From NCBI RefSeq assembly GCF_902859825.1, contig NZ_CADIKB010000045.1, forward strand, positions 1 to 41,529: a stretch of DNA of 41,529 nucleotides, written 5' to 3'. Shown here piece by piece: positions 16,462 to 24,331 of this stretch; position 1 is the stretch's first letter; each line of letters starts with the position of its first letter. Both the position numbers and the translations under genes were made by a program. The stretch is from Paraburkholderia phenoliruptrix (GTDB lineage Bacteria > Pseudomonadota > Gammaproteobacteria > Burkholderiales > Burkholderiaceae). The notes under the pieces were generated by a model. The model ran no database searches, had not been told where the DNA came from, and was given only the letters and a program-made list of their open reading frames with translations.

Positions 16462-17871
16462 ATGACTCTTCGATCCGCAGCCCCCGTTTCCTTCGACGCC
16501 TTGCCCAATCCGCGCGGCGGCGCTGTTCGTCCAGCGGAGCTGGCGCTGGCCGAGGCGCTGCTGGCCTTCGAGCAGCACACCGGCTTGACCACCGCGCTGG
16601 TGCGCGTTTCGCACTCGCTGCGCAGCGCCGGCTGGCTGAGCGCCACCCGTTTCGCCGATGTGCTGGTGCGTCTCTCGCCGCTTGCCGCAGGTGATCCGGC
16701 CGAGGCCGAAAGCGTGAGGCCGAACTTCGGCGCCGCGTTGCGCGATTTCCGGGCGGCGCTGGAGCGTCACAATCTGCGCGAACTGGCCTGCTCGCCAACG
16801 CTCTTCGACCATTACCGCGCCTTGAGCGCCGATCTGGGCGAGCACACGGCGGTGTCCCCCGTGGCTTTCGAAGATCTGGCACTGACCGCGCGGCCCGTGC
16901 CGCCAGTGTCCTTTCATGCGCAGCCGGCCGAGCAACTGGCCCATCTGCGGGCGCGCTATGAACGCGCGCTGCTGCCGGTGCTGCGCTCGCAGCCGGACAC
17001 GGGCAGTGTGGCGGCGCGCGCGGCCACCGAAGCCGCTCTGGACGAACTCGACGCGGTCTTCAGCGAGCTGACCGGCCCCGATCCCTACGATTTCTGGCGC
17101 CTCGCCAAGGCCTGCGCCCGCGCTTTGCGCGTGAGCGGACGCGCAGCCGGCGAGCCGGACGCCCGCCGTTTCTACGCGCGCTGCAATCTCGCGCTCGCGG
17201 ACCATGCGCGCGGCATCGAGCGCGCGCAGCGCTCGCTCGTGCGCGCCACGCTCGCGCTGCTGTGGCGCGACTACGCGCTCTTCGGCGCCGCCGCCGAAGA
17301 TGCGGACCAGGTCGAGGTGCTGCACGACTACGGCTTGACGGTCGACTGGCACGTCGCGGGCACCCAGGCATCGGAAATGCTTTGGGAAGCGGGCGCGGTT
17401 GAGGCGCAATCGTTCAGCGCCCGCACGTCGCTGACGCGCGAACTCGGCGTGTTGAGCGTCAATGCACATGCGTATGAAGATTTTTTGCAGACGGCCGACG
17501 CCGCGATCTCCGCGCTCGCCGATCATGCGCGTGCCGCGGACCAGCCGGAAAAGGCCGATCCGAGCGAAGCGCTGCAGGCCGGCGACGCCGCCTACCGGCT
17601 CGGGTCCGCCGCCTGCGCGCTGGGCCTCGGCCACGTCGCGCTGCTGGCCGACGCGCTCGGGCTCGCGTGGCGCCGTCGGGCGCATGCGGCTGTGTCGACA
17701 CCTGCGGTGCGCGCGCATGTGATCGTCGACGCCCCTGCGGCGAGTGCGCTGGAGAACGCCGCGGAGGCCTTGCGCGCGACGCTGCACAAGGTGGCGGCGG
17801 GTGTGGCGCCGCCGGTGAGCGGCGCCGCGCTGGCCGCGCTCACGCGGGCGATCGAGCAGGGCGGCGCTTAG
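16462..17871 (+). CDS. Uncharacterised helical protein with degenerate Hpt-like segments (possible ChpA/PilL remnant)
   Basis: The 469-residue product is Ala/Leu/Arg-rich, with no signal peptide, membrane segment or enzyme motif. Two stretches resemble histidine-phosphotransfer (Hpt) helices: SHSLRSAGWLSATRFADVLVRL around His51, and AAYRLGSAACALGLGHVALLADAL at about residues 376-399. In the second, the position of the phosphorylated His is Tyr378, so at least that copy could not carry phosphate. The gene sits between rubredoxin and yqgE. In Ralstonia, from memory, the pilG-pilI-pilJ-chpA twitching genes lie here, so this may be the surviving N-terminal PilL/ChpA-type region of a lost chemosensory kinase. 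Codon use is strongly GC-rich and the frame is intact, so it appears to be maintained. Exact start uncertain. Confidence 0.7.
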   Translation: MTLRSAAPVSFDALPNPRGGAVRPAELALAEALLAFEQHTGLTTALVRVSHSLRSAGWLSATRFADVLVRLSPLAAGDPAEAESVRPNFGAALRDFRAALERHNLRELACSPTLFDHYRALSADLGEHTAVSPVAFEDLALTARPVPPVSFHAQPAEQLAHLRARYERALLPVLRSQPDTGSVAARAATEAALDELDAVFSELTGPDPYDFWRLAKACARALRVSGRAAGEPDARRFYARCNLALADHARGIERAQRSLVRATLALLWRDYALFGAAAEDADQVEVLHDYGLTVDWHVAGTQASEMLWEAGAVEAQSFSARTSLTRELGVLSVNAHAYEDFLQTADAAISALADHARAADQPEKADPSEALQAGDAAYRLGSAACALGLGHVALLADALGLAWRRRAHAAVSTPAVRAHVIVDAPAASALENAAEALRATLHKVAAGVAPPVSGAALAALTRAIEQGGA

Positions 17872-18085
17872 CGCGTGCTTGGCAGCGCACCGGCCGGACA
17901 GCGCGCCACTGAGGCTCGCTACTGAGGGCCGCCATTCAGGCCCGCCGCGCCGGCCCAACACGCACCGTGGCGAGCCCCGCGTGCGTGATAGAGTGCAACA
18001 TGATTTGCCGTCGATGGCTCGCGGCACGCTTTCATGATTCACGTCGCCGCTCCACGCTCAAAGCCCGCCATCCTGCATCGTCTTT

Positions 18086-18093
18086 GCTAAAAT
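18086..18093 (+). promoter_or_regulatory. Extended -10 promoter element for yqgE
   Basis: TGCTAAAAT (18085-18093) fits an extended -10 box (TG-N-TAAAAT). It ends only seven bases before the yqgE ATG at 18101, so transcription would start at or next to the A of the start codon and give a leaderless or nearly leaderless message. No good -35 hexamer is visible, as is common for extended -10 promoters. Confidence 0.45.
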
Positions 18094-18100
18094 CCGAACT

Positions 18101-18679
18101 ATGTCCAAGAGTACCGATCGCATCAATCTGACCAACCAGTTCCTGATCGCCATGCCTAACATGGCCGATCCGACGTTTTCCGGAACGGTGGTCTACCTTT
18201 GCGATCACAGTGAGCGCGGCGCGCTCGGCCTCGTGATCAACCGGCCGACTGACATCGACCTGCAAGCGCTCTTCAGTCGCATCGACCTCAAGCTCGAAAT
18301 CGAGCCTCTTCTCCACGTTCCCGTTTACTTCGGCGGCCCGGTGCAGACCGAGCGCGGCTTCGTGCTGCACGATCCGAAAGACGGCAATTCCTACACGTCG
18401 TCCATGTCGGTGCCGGGCGGGCTCGAAATGACCACGTCAAAAGACGTGCTCGAGGCGGTCGCGAGCGGCACCGGGCCTGAGCGCTTCCTGCTCACGCTCG
18501 GTCACGCCGGTTGGGGCGCGGGCCAGCTCGAAGAAGAGATTTCGAAAAACGGCTGGCTGACGGTCGAGGCCGATCCGAAAATCGTCTTCGACGTGCCCGC
18601 CGAAGAGCGCTTCGAGGCTGCGCTTGCGCTGCTCGGCGTCTCGCTGTCCATGCTGTCGGGCGAGGCCGGGCACGCATGA
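18101..18679 (+). CDS. yqgE: YqgE/AlgH family protein (UPF0301)
   Basis: This 192-residue conserved protein has no established biochemical role. Family features are present: NQFLIAMPNMADPTFSGTVVYLCDH near the start, GLVINRP, the central VYFGGPVQTERGFVLH, and LTLGHAGWGAGQLEEEI. Length is normal. It overlaps nothing upstream and is followed after 10 bases by ruvX, the usual partner in proteobacteria. The start is supported by family alignment; no ribosome site precedes it, consistent with the leaderless promoter suggested just upstream. Confidence 0.95.
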   Translation: MSKSTDRINLTNQFLIAMPNMADPTFSGTVVYLCDHSERGALGLVINRPTDIDLQALFSRIDLKLEIEPLLHVPVYFGGPVQTERGFVLHDPKDGNSYTSSMSVPGGLEMTTSKDVLEAVASGTGPERFLLTLGHAGWGAGQLEEEISKNGWLTVEADPKIVFDVPAEERFEAALALLGVSLSMLSGEAGHA

Positions 18680-18689
18680 GAGGCGCCGC

Positions 18690-19130
18690 ATGAGCCTGCC
18701 GGGCGGACGCGAGGCGACGCTGCTTGCGTTCGACTACGGTGAAAAGCGCATTGGCGTCGCGGTCGGCAATTCGCTCACCCGGAGCGCGCGGGCGCTCGTG
18801 GTCGTGCAGAATCGCAGCCGCGAATATCGCTTTGCCGAGCTCGGCAAGCTGATTGCGCAATGGAAGCCCGACGCGCTAGTGGTCGGCTTGCCGATGCATC
18901 CGGACGGCACGCCGCACGAAATGACGCGGCTTGCCAAGCGCTTCGGCAATCAGTTGAACGGCCGTTTCAATCTACCGGTGACGTGGGTCGACGAGCGCTA
19001 CTCGTCGGTCGAGGCCGAGGCGACGCTACGCGCCAACAAGGGCCGCGCCGACATGCTCGACGCCGAAGCGGCCAGCGTCATCCTTCAGCAATATCTTGAC
19101 GGACTTTCCGACAACCATGAGTTCCATTGA
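18690..19130 (+). CDS. ruvX: Putative pre-16S rRNA nuclease / Holliday junction resolvase-like YqgF
   Basis: This RNase H-fold protein is linked to 16S rRNA 5'-end maturation. At 146 residues it matches the family. The catalytic first strand is LLAFDYGEKRIGVAVGNS, the middle motif is VVGLPMHPDGTPHEMT, and the C-terminal D-x-E-A-A-S-V-I-L-Q-Q-Y-L helix completes the active site. ATG 18690 has GAGAGG six bases upstream, overlapping the yqgE stop. The end overlaps pyrR by 14 bases, so translation is probably coupled. Confidence 0.94.
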   Translation: MSLPGGREATLLAFDYGEKRIGVAVGNSLTRSARALVVVQNRSREYRFAELGKLIAQWKPDALVVGLPMHPDGTPHEMTRLAKRFGNQLNGRFNLPVTWVDERYSSVEAEATLRANKGRADMLDAEAASVILQQYLDGLSDNHEFH

Positions 19131-19656
19131 CGCCGAAGCGCTCTATCGCGCGCTGCTCGACCAGATTCGCGCCGCCTACGGCGACAAGCTCGGTGCGAGG
19201 GAAGGCGCCGAGGGCGCCGTGCTGGCCGGCATCCACAGCGGCGGCGCGTGGCTCGCCGAGCGCCTTGCGCGCGATCTGAACCTGGCGAGCTTCGGCGTCG
19301 TCAATGTCGCGCTGCATCGCGACGACTACGCGAAGAAGGGTTTGCACTCCCAGGCGAGCCCGACCTCGCTGCCATTTTCGGTCGACGGCCGGCGCATCGT
19401 GCTCGTCGACGATGTGCTGTACACCGGCCGCACGATTCGCGCGGCGCTCAATGAACTGTACGACTACGGCCGCCCGGCGGCGGTCGAACTGGCGGTGCTC
19501 GCCGATCGCGGCGGGCGCGAGCTGCCGGTGGCGGCGCGCTTCGTCGGCGGCGTGGTGGACGTGCCGGCGGACGCGACGCTCGTGCTCGCCCGCGACGAGA
19601 CCAGCGGCGCGGGCGAGCCGCGTTTCACGTTCCATACTGAAGCACGGGTTGATTGA
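19117..19656 (+). CDS. pyrR: Bifunctional pyr operon regulator / uracil phosphoribosyltransferase PyrR
   Basis: This phosphoribosyltransferase-fold protein of 179 residues carries the PRPP loop RIVLVDDVLYTGRTIRAAL and a substrate loop GIHSGGAWLAERLA. PyrR controls pyr transcription by RNA binding in Gram-positive bacteria and has uracil phosphoribosyltransferase activity. In proteobacteria the regulatory role is less certain, and I see no convincing attenuator in the 210 bases before pyrB. ATG 19117 lies inside ruvX; the in-frame TTG at 19096 is less likely. Its place directly before pyrB-pyrC' supports a pyrimidine role. Confidence 0.92.
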   Translation: MSSIDAEALYRALLDQIRAAYGDKLGAREGAEGAVLAGIHSGGAWLAERLARDLNLASFGVVNVALHRDDYAKKGLHSQASPTSLPFSVDGRRIVLVDDVLYTGRTIRAALNELYDYGRPAAVELAVLADRGGRELPVAARFVGGVVDVPADATLVLARDETSGAGEPRFTFHTEARVD

Positions 19657-19866
19657 GCGGCGTCTGCGCGTCTTCGAGCGCGGCTCTGGCGCCGAGCCTC
19701 GCCCCGCTTAGCGGACGCGCGTTACCCGAGCCACGAGGACCGGAACGCGAGCACATCCGAGACAGGAGCCCGCACGAAAGCCGAGCAGGAAAGCCCAGCA
19801 CAAGAGCGCCAACGCGCAGTTCGCCCAGCCCACACGTTGAAGCCCGTATTTGCAAGCAGGTACACC

Positions 19867-20892
19867 ATGAACACCGCCACCCAGGCTCCGCAGGATTCCG
19901 CCGATAGCGCCACCGAGCGCTTCCGCTATGGCTTCCTGAAGGGCAACCCGCAGCTCACCAAAAACGGCGAGCTCAAACATTTGTTGTCGATCGAGGGTTT
20001 GCCGAAAGCGATCGTCAATCACATTCTCGACACCGCGAGCCAGTTCGTCAGCGTGACGGACCGCGAGGTCAAGAAGGTGCCGCTTTTGCGCGGCAAGTCG
20101 GTCTTCAACCTGTTCTTCGAGAACTCGACGCGCACGCGCACCACGTTCGAGATTGCGGCCACGCGTTTGTCGGCGGACGTGCTGAATCTGAACATCAACG
20201 CGTCCTCGACGAGCAAGGGCGAATCGCTGCTCGATACGATCAACAATCTGTCGGCCATGCATGCCGATATGTTCGTCGTGCGTCACGCGTCGAGCGGCGC
20301 GCCTTATCTGATCGCCCAGCACTGCGCGCCGCACGTGCATGTGATCAATGCCGGCGACGGCCGTCATGCGCACCCCACGCAAGGGCTGCTCGACATGTAC
20401 ACGATCCGCCACTACAAGAAGGACTTCACGAATCTGCGTGTGGCGATTGTCGGCGACATCCTGCATTCGCGCGTGGCGCGCTCCGACATTCACGCGCTGA
20501 CCACGCTCGGCGTGCCGGAAGTGCGCGCGATCGGGCCGCGCACGCTGCTGCCGGGCGGCCTCGAACAGATGGGCGTGCGCGTGTTCCACAATCTCGACGA
20601 AGGTCTGAAGGACGTCGACGTGATCATCATGCTGCGTCTGCAGAACGAGCGGATGAGCGGCGCGCTGTTGCCCTCGGCGCAGGAATACTTCAAAAGCTGG
20701 GGCCTGACGCCCGAGCGGCTCGCGCTCGCCAAGCCCGACGCGATCGTGATGCACCCGGGCCCGATGAACCGCGGCGTGGAAATCGACTCGCAGGTCGCGG
20801 ACGGCCCGCAATCGGTGATCCTGAATCAGGTGACGTTCGGCATCGCCGTGCGCATGGCGGTGATGGGGATTGTCGCGGGCAATAACGACTGA
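19867..20892 (+). CDS. pyrB: Aspartate carbamoyltransferase catalytic subunit
   Basis: It forms N-carbamoyl-aspartate from carbamoyl phosphate and aspartate, the committed step of pyrimidine synthesis. The carbamoyl-phosphate motif FENSTRTRTTFE is at about residues 83-94; GDGRHAHPTQGLLD, GDILHSRVARSD and HPGPMNRGVE complete the active site. ATG 19867 follows CAGG by six bases and gives 341 residues; an upstream TTG is rejected. The short N-terminal extension (MNTATQAPQDSADSATERF) before the core is as in the Pseudomonas-type enzyme that needs a PyrC' partner. That pseudo-dihydroorotase is encoded 94 bases downstream, so the pair probably forms the PyrB-PyrC' dodecamer. Confidence 0.97.
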   Translation: MNTATQAPQDSADSATERFRYGFLKGNPQLTKNGELKHLLSIEGLPKAIVNHILDTASQFVSVTDREVKKVPLLRGKSVFNLFFENSTRTRTTFEIAATRLSADVLNLNINASSTSKGESLLDTINNLSAMHADMFVVRHASSGAPYLIAQHCAPHVHVINAGDGRHAHPTQGLLDMYTIRHYKKDFTNLRVAIVGDILHSRVARSDIHALTTLGVPEVRAIGPRTLLPGGLEQMGVRVFHNLDEGLKDVDVIIMLRLQNERMSGALLPSAQEYFKSWGLTPERLALAKPDAIVMHPGPMNRGVEIDSQVADGPQSVILNQVTFGIAVRMAVMGIVAGNND

Positions 20893-20986
20893 TCCGCGGT
20901 TGACCTCAGCGCGCGGCACGAGCCGCGCATCCGCGGCAAACAATGCAGAATCTGGCCACAAACCGGCTGAAACACTAAGGCAGCGC

Positions 20987-22267
20987 ATGAAGATCCACAT
21001 CCAAGGCGGCACGCTGATCGATCCGGCAGCGGGCACCGAACAGCAGCAGGACATTTTTATCGACGCCGGCAAGATCGTCGCGCTCGGCAACGCGCCCGCC
21101 GGTTTCGAGGCGACGCAAACCCTCGACGCGCGCGGCCTGCACATCGCGCCCGGCCTAGTCGACCTGTCCGCGCGGCTGCGCGAGCCGGGCTACGAACACA
21201 AGGCCACGCTCGAATCGGAAATGGCCGCGGCGCTGGCGGGCGGCGTGACGAGCCTCGTGTGTCCGCCGGACACCGACCCGACGCTCGACGAACCCGGTCT
21301 CGTCGAAATGCTCAAGTTCCGCGCGCGCAATCTCGATCAGGCGCACGTGTATCCGCTCGGCGCGTTGACGGTCGGGCTCAAAGGCCAGGTCATTACCGAA
21401 ATGGTGGAATTGACGGAGGCGGGCTGTATCGGCTTTTCGCAAGCCGACGCGCCGGTGGTCGACACGCAGGTACTGATGCGCGCGCTGCAGTACGCCAAGA
21501 CCTATGGTTTCACGGTCTGGCTGCGTCCCGTGGACGCGTATCTCGGCAAAGGCGGCGTCGCCGCGAGCGGCGCGCTGGCGTCGCGGCTCGGCCTTTCCGG
21601 CGTGCCGGTTGCGGCTGAAACCATCGCGCTGCATACGATTTTCGAACTCGTGCGCGTGACGGGCGCGCGGGTGCACCTGTCGCATGTGTCGTCGGCGGCG
21701 GGCATTGCGCTCGTGCGCGCCGCGAAGGCCGAGGGTCTGCCGGTGTCTTGCGACGTCACGGTGAATCACGTGCATCTGATCGACCTCGACATCGGCTACT
21801 TCGACGCGCAGTTCCGGCTCGACCCGCCGCTGCGCCAGCAGCGCGATCGCGAAGCGATCCGCGCGGGGCTCGTCGACGGCACGATCGACGCGATCTGCTC
21901 GGACCACACGCCCGTCGACGACGACGAAAAGCTGCTGCCGTTCGCCGAGGCCACGCCTGGCGCGACCGGCCTCGAGCTGTTCCTCTCGCTGACGGTGAAA
22001 TGGGCCGACGAAGCCGGCTTGCCGCTTGCCAAGGCGCTGAACCGCATTACGGCAGCGCCGGCGCAAGTGCTGAATCTCGACGCGGCCGGACGCGTCGCGG
22101 CGGGCAGCGTGGCTGATCTGTGCGTGTTCGACCGACATGCGCATTGGCGCGTCGAGCCGCGCGCGCTGAAGAGCCAGGGGCATAACACGCCGTTCCTCGG
22201 CTACGAACTGCCGGCGCGCGTGCGCGCGACCATCGTGTCCGGTCGCGTCGCGTTCGAGCAACGCTGA
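20987..22267 (+). CDS. pyrC': Pseudo-dihydroorotase (PyrC', probable non-catalytic ATCase subunit)
   Basis: This 426-residue protein belongs to the class I dihydroorotase family but is probably inactive. The metal-binding D-x-H-x-H motif is replaced: residues 59-65 read DLSARLR, with Ser61 and Arg63 at the two His positions. The next His-containing segment reads WLRPVD, and DHxPH reads DHTPV. Other framework motifs remain: ACGVTSLVCPPDTDPT-like, HLSHVSSAAG and the C-terminal LNLDAAGRVAAGSVADLCVFD. In Pseudomonas such PyrC' chains are structural partners of PyrB (established). ATG 20987 has AAGG six bases upstream. A true dihydroorotase must lie elsewhere in the genome. Confidence 0.9.
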   Translation: MKIHIQGGTLIDPAAGTEQQQDIFIDAGKIVALGNAPAGFEATQTLDARGLHIAPGLVDLSARLREPGYEHKATLESEMAAALAGGVTSLVCPPDTDPTLDEPGLVEMLKFRARNLDQAHVYPLGALTVGLKGQVITEMVELTEAGCIGFSQADAPVVDTQVLMRALQYAKTYGFTVWLRPVDAYLGKGGVAASGALASRLGLSGVPVAAETIALHTIFELVRVTGARVHLSHVSSAAGIALVRAAKAEGLPVSCDVTVNHVHLIDLDIGYFDAQFRLDPPLRQQRDREAIRAGLVDGTIDAICSDHTPVDDDEKLLPFAEATPGATGLELFLSLTVKWADEAGLPLAKALNRITAAPAQVLNLDAAGRVAAGSVADLCVFDRHAHWRVEPRALKSQGHNTPFLGYELPARVRATIVSGRVAFEQR

Positions 22268-22365
22268 GCGCCACGGCTCGATTCACGGCGCCGCGCATCG
22301 ATCCACATCGAACCGCATCGACCCGGCATCGAGCCTGCATTGACCTGACAGGAAAAGCTCCGACC

Positions 22366-23205
22366 ATGAAGCTCGCGTTACGCAAAGCCCGTCTCATCGC
22401 GCATCTGCTGCACGGCATGTGGATCGTCGCCACGCGTTTCCCGAAAGCCGATGCAAACCGCCGTCACGCGCTCAATCGCGCATGGTCGCTGAAAATGCTG
22501 CGCCTGTGCGGCATGCGCCTTGTCGTGCATAACGACGGGGCGCGGCTGGACCGCGGCGCGCTCGTGGTGGCCAATCACATTTCGTGGATCGACATCTACG
22601 TGATCAATGCGTGGCGGCCGACGCCGTTCGTGTCGAAGGCGGAGATTCGCCAATGGCCGCTGGTCGGCTGGCTCGCGCAGCAGCTGGATACGGTGTTCAT
22701 CCAGCGCGAAAAGCGCAGCGACGCGAAGCGGATCATGCACGAGTTGTCCGACAGGCTGGGCGCTGGCGAATTGATGTGCGTGTTCCCGGAGGGCACGACG
22801 TCGAACGGGCTCGCGCTGCTGCCGTTTCACGCGAACATGTTCCAGGCGGCGGTGTCGGCGTCCGTGCCGGTGCAGCCGCTGTGCATCATGTATGAGGACG
22901 CGCAGGGCCGGCAGTCTACGGCGCCGGCCTATATCGACGATCTGTCGCTCGCCGACTCGCTGAATCGGCTGCTGCGCGGCGGACCGCTGACCGCTCATGT
23001 CTACGTGTGCGGGCCGCTCGCGCCCGGCGCGGATCGGCGCGCGTTGGCTGCCGAAGCGCAGGGCGTGATTGCAGCGGCGCTGCGCGAAATGCAGGGCGGC
23101 ACGGCGGCGACGGGCGCGCTGGTTGTGGAGCAGATGGACGCGTCGCCGGTCAGCGAGACGCTGGTCGAACCGGTCGATCAATCGGGCCGTTCGCCGAGCG
23201 TCTGA
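22366..23205 (+). CDS. 1-acyl-sn-glycerol-3-phosphate acyltransferase (PlsC-like)
   Basis: This membrane-associated acyltransferase is predicted to acylate lysophosphatidate or a related lysolipid. The catalytic NHxxxxD box is NHISWID, with His71. The substrate box is FPEGTTSNG from Phe140. A hydrophobic segment near the N terminus (LIAHLLHGMWIVA) may attach it to the inner membrane. The 279-residue length is normal; the last 40 residues are polar and probably disordered. It follows pyrC' by 98 bases on the same strand. An ornithine-lipid (OlsA-like) role cannot be excluded, because substrate is not readable from motifs. Confidence 0.88.
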   Translation: MKLALRKARLIAHLLHGMWIVATRFPKADANRRHALNRAWSLKMLRLCGMRLVVHNDGARLDRGALVVANHISWIDIYVINAWRPTPFVSKAEIRQWPLVGWLAQQLDTVFIQREKRSDAKRIMHELSDRLGAGELMCVFPEGTTSNGLALLPFHANMFQAAVSASVPVQPLCIMYEDAQGRQSTAPAYIDDLSLADSLNRLLRGGPLTAHVYVCGPLAPGADRRALAAEAQGVIAAALREMQGGTAATGALVVEQMDASPVSETLVEPVDQSGRSPSV

Positions 23206-23232
23206 GCGTCTGGCCTTGTTCAGCCAGCGGAG

Positions 23233-24117
23233 TTAATTCCCGCCGCGCGCGCGGCAGTTATCGCATTCCACCTGAGTCAACGTTCGCTCCGCGGGATTGT
23301 CCGCGAGCCGCACCGCCGACAGTTTTTCGCCCCAGACGCAGCCCGAGTCGAGCCCGATCAGGTTGTCGCGCAACATCAAGCCGAGCGCGGCCCAATGGCC
23401 GAACACCACGGTCACGTCGGCGGTCTTGCGCCACGGCACATCGAACCACGGCATGCAGCCCGGCGGCGCGGCGTTCAGGCCGCCGCTGCTGCTGAAGTCC
23501 ATCGCGCCTTCGGCATTGCAAAAGCGAACCCGCGTCAACGCGCTGCACGTCACCCGCAGCCGCTCGATGCCCTTCAGGCTCGGCGTCCACAAGCTCGGCT
23601 CGTTGCCGTACAGGCCCGCCAGCGTTTCTTTCCAGTTGGGCGCGCGCAGTGCGCGCTGGAGCTCGTCGGCGAGTTCGAGGGTCAGGTTCACGTCCCATTG
23701 CGGCACCACGCCCGCGTGCACCATCAGCATGCCGTTTTCGTAATGCGCGATCGGGCGATGGCGCACCCATTCGAGCAGGTCCGCGGCGTCGGGCGCGGAG
23801 AGAATTTCGTCGATCGTGTCGCCTTTTTTCGACTTGCGAATGCCCGCCGACACCGACAGCAGATGCAAGTCATGGTTGCCGAGCACCGGCACCGCACGCT
23901 CGCCGAGCGCGATGATGTCACGCAGCGTGGCCAGCGATTCGGCGCCGCGGTTGATCAGATCGCCCGCGAACCACAGCGGCGTGCCGGCGGGCGGCGCGGC
24001 CTGGGCGAGCAGTCGCTGGAACGGCGTGCGGCAGCCTTGCAGATCGCCGAACGCGAGAGGTGCCAGGCGCGGCGGCGAGTTGGGGGAGACGGATGAAGGC
24101 GCGGTGGACGGTGTCAT
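23233..24117 (-). CDS. apaH: Symmetrical bis(5'-nucleosyl)-tetraphosphatase (ApaH-like phosphoesterase)
   Basis: It hydrolyses Ap4A to two ADP. The calcineurin-type metallophosphoesterase motifs are GDLQG (residues 24-28), GDLINRG, GNHDLHLL and the later VHAG and FGHWA. The 294-residue length with ATG at 24117 fits the family. Upstream in-frame ATGs up to 24231 would run through the likely promoter: TATTAT on the minus strand at 24202-24197. The gene is convergent with the acyltransferase and divergent from the Rmd-like gene. In Burkholderia apaH often marks the edge of the O-antigen locus (recalled, not tested). The first 17 residues before the core are Ser/Pro-rich. Confidence 0.92.
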   Translation of the reverse strand: MTPSTAPSSVSPNSPPRLAPLAFGDLQGCRTPFQRLLAQAAPPAGTPLWFAGDLINRGAESLATLRDIIALGERAVPVLGNHDLHLLSVSAGIRKSKKGDTIDEILSAPDAADLLEWVRHRPIAHYENGMLMVHAGVVPQWDVNLTLELADELQRALRAPNWKETLAGLYGNEPSLWTPSLKGIERLRVTCSALTRVRFCNAEGAMDFSSSGGLNAAPPGCMPWFDVPWRKTADVTVVFGHWAALGLMLRDNLIGLDSGCVWGEKLSAVRLADNPAERTLTQVECDNCRARGGN

Positions 24118-24196
24118 CGACAGAATTGGGGCGGTTCGATACACGCGGCGGCGCACGGCGCGTGCCGCGTTGGGCGGTGCAGCAAAAGAGCATGAC

Positions 24197-24202
24197 ATAA
24201 TA
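24197..24202 (-). promoter_or_regulatory. Candidate -10 box for apaH
   Basis: TATTAT on the minus strand lies about 80 bases upstream of the chosen apaH start. The matching -35 area is weak. The box overlaps an upstream in-frame ATG (24198), which argues for the downstream start. Confidence 0.3.
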
Positions 24203-24331
24203 GCCCGTTTGCAGCGCCCACATCGCGCCATGCCGACGTGGCGGCGCGTGAGGCGTTCGCGCGGCGGTCCAGAGTGAACGACGGGCGCAATATTGCATCA
24301 CAGCAGCATGATCCTCGTGAACGGAGAAAGC

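Noticed and set aside
16375..18042. 555-residue minus-strand open frame opposite the Hpt-like gene
   Set aside because: Its composition is Arg/Gln/His-rich with no recognisable motif, and the plus-strand protein has better codon character and a plausible fold.
19708..21144. 478-residue minus-strand open frame opposite pyrB
   Set aside because: pyrB and pyrC' are clear on the plus strand; the antisense frame has no domain.
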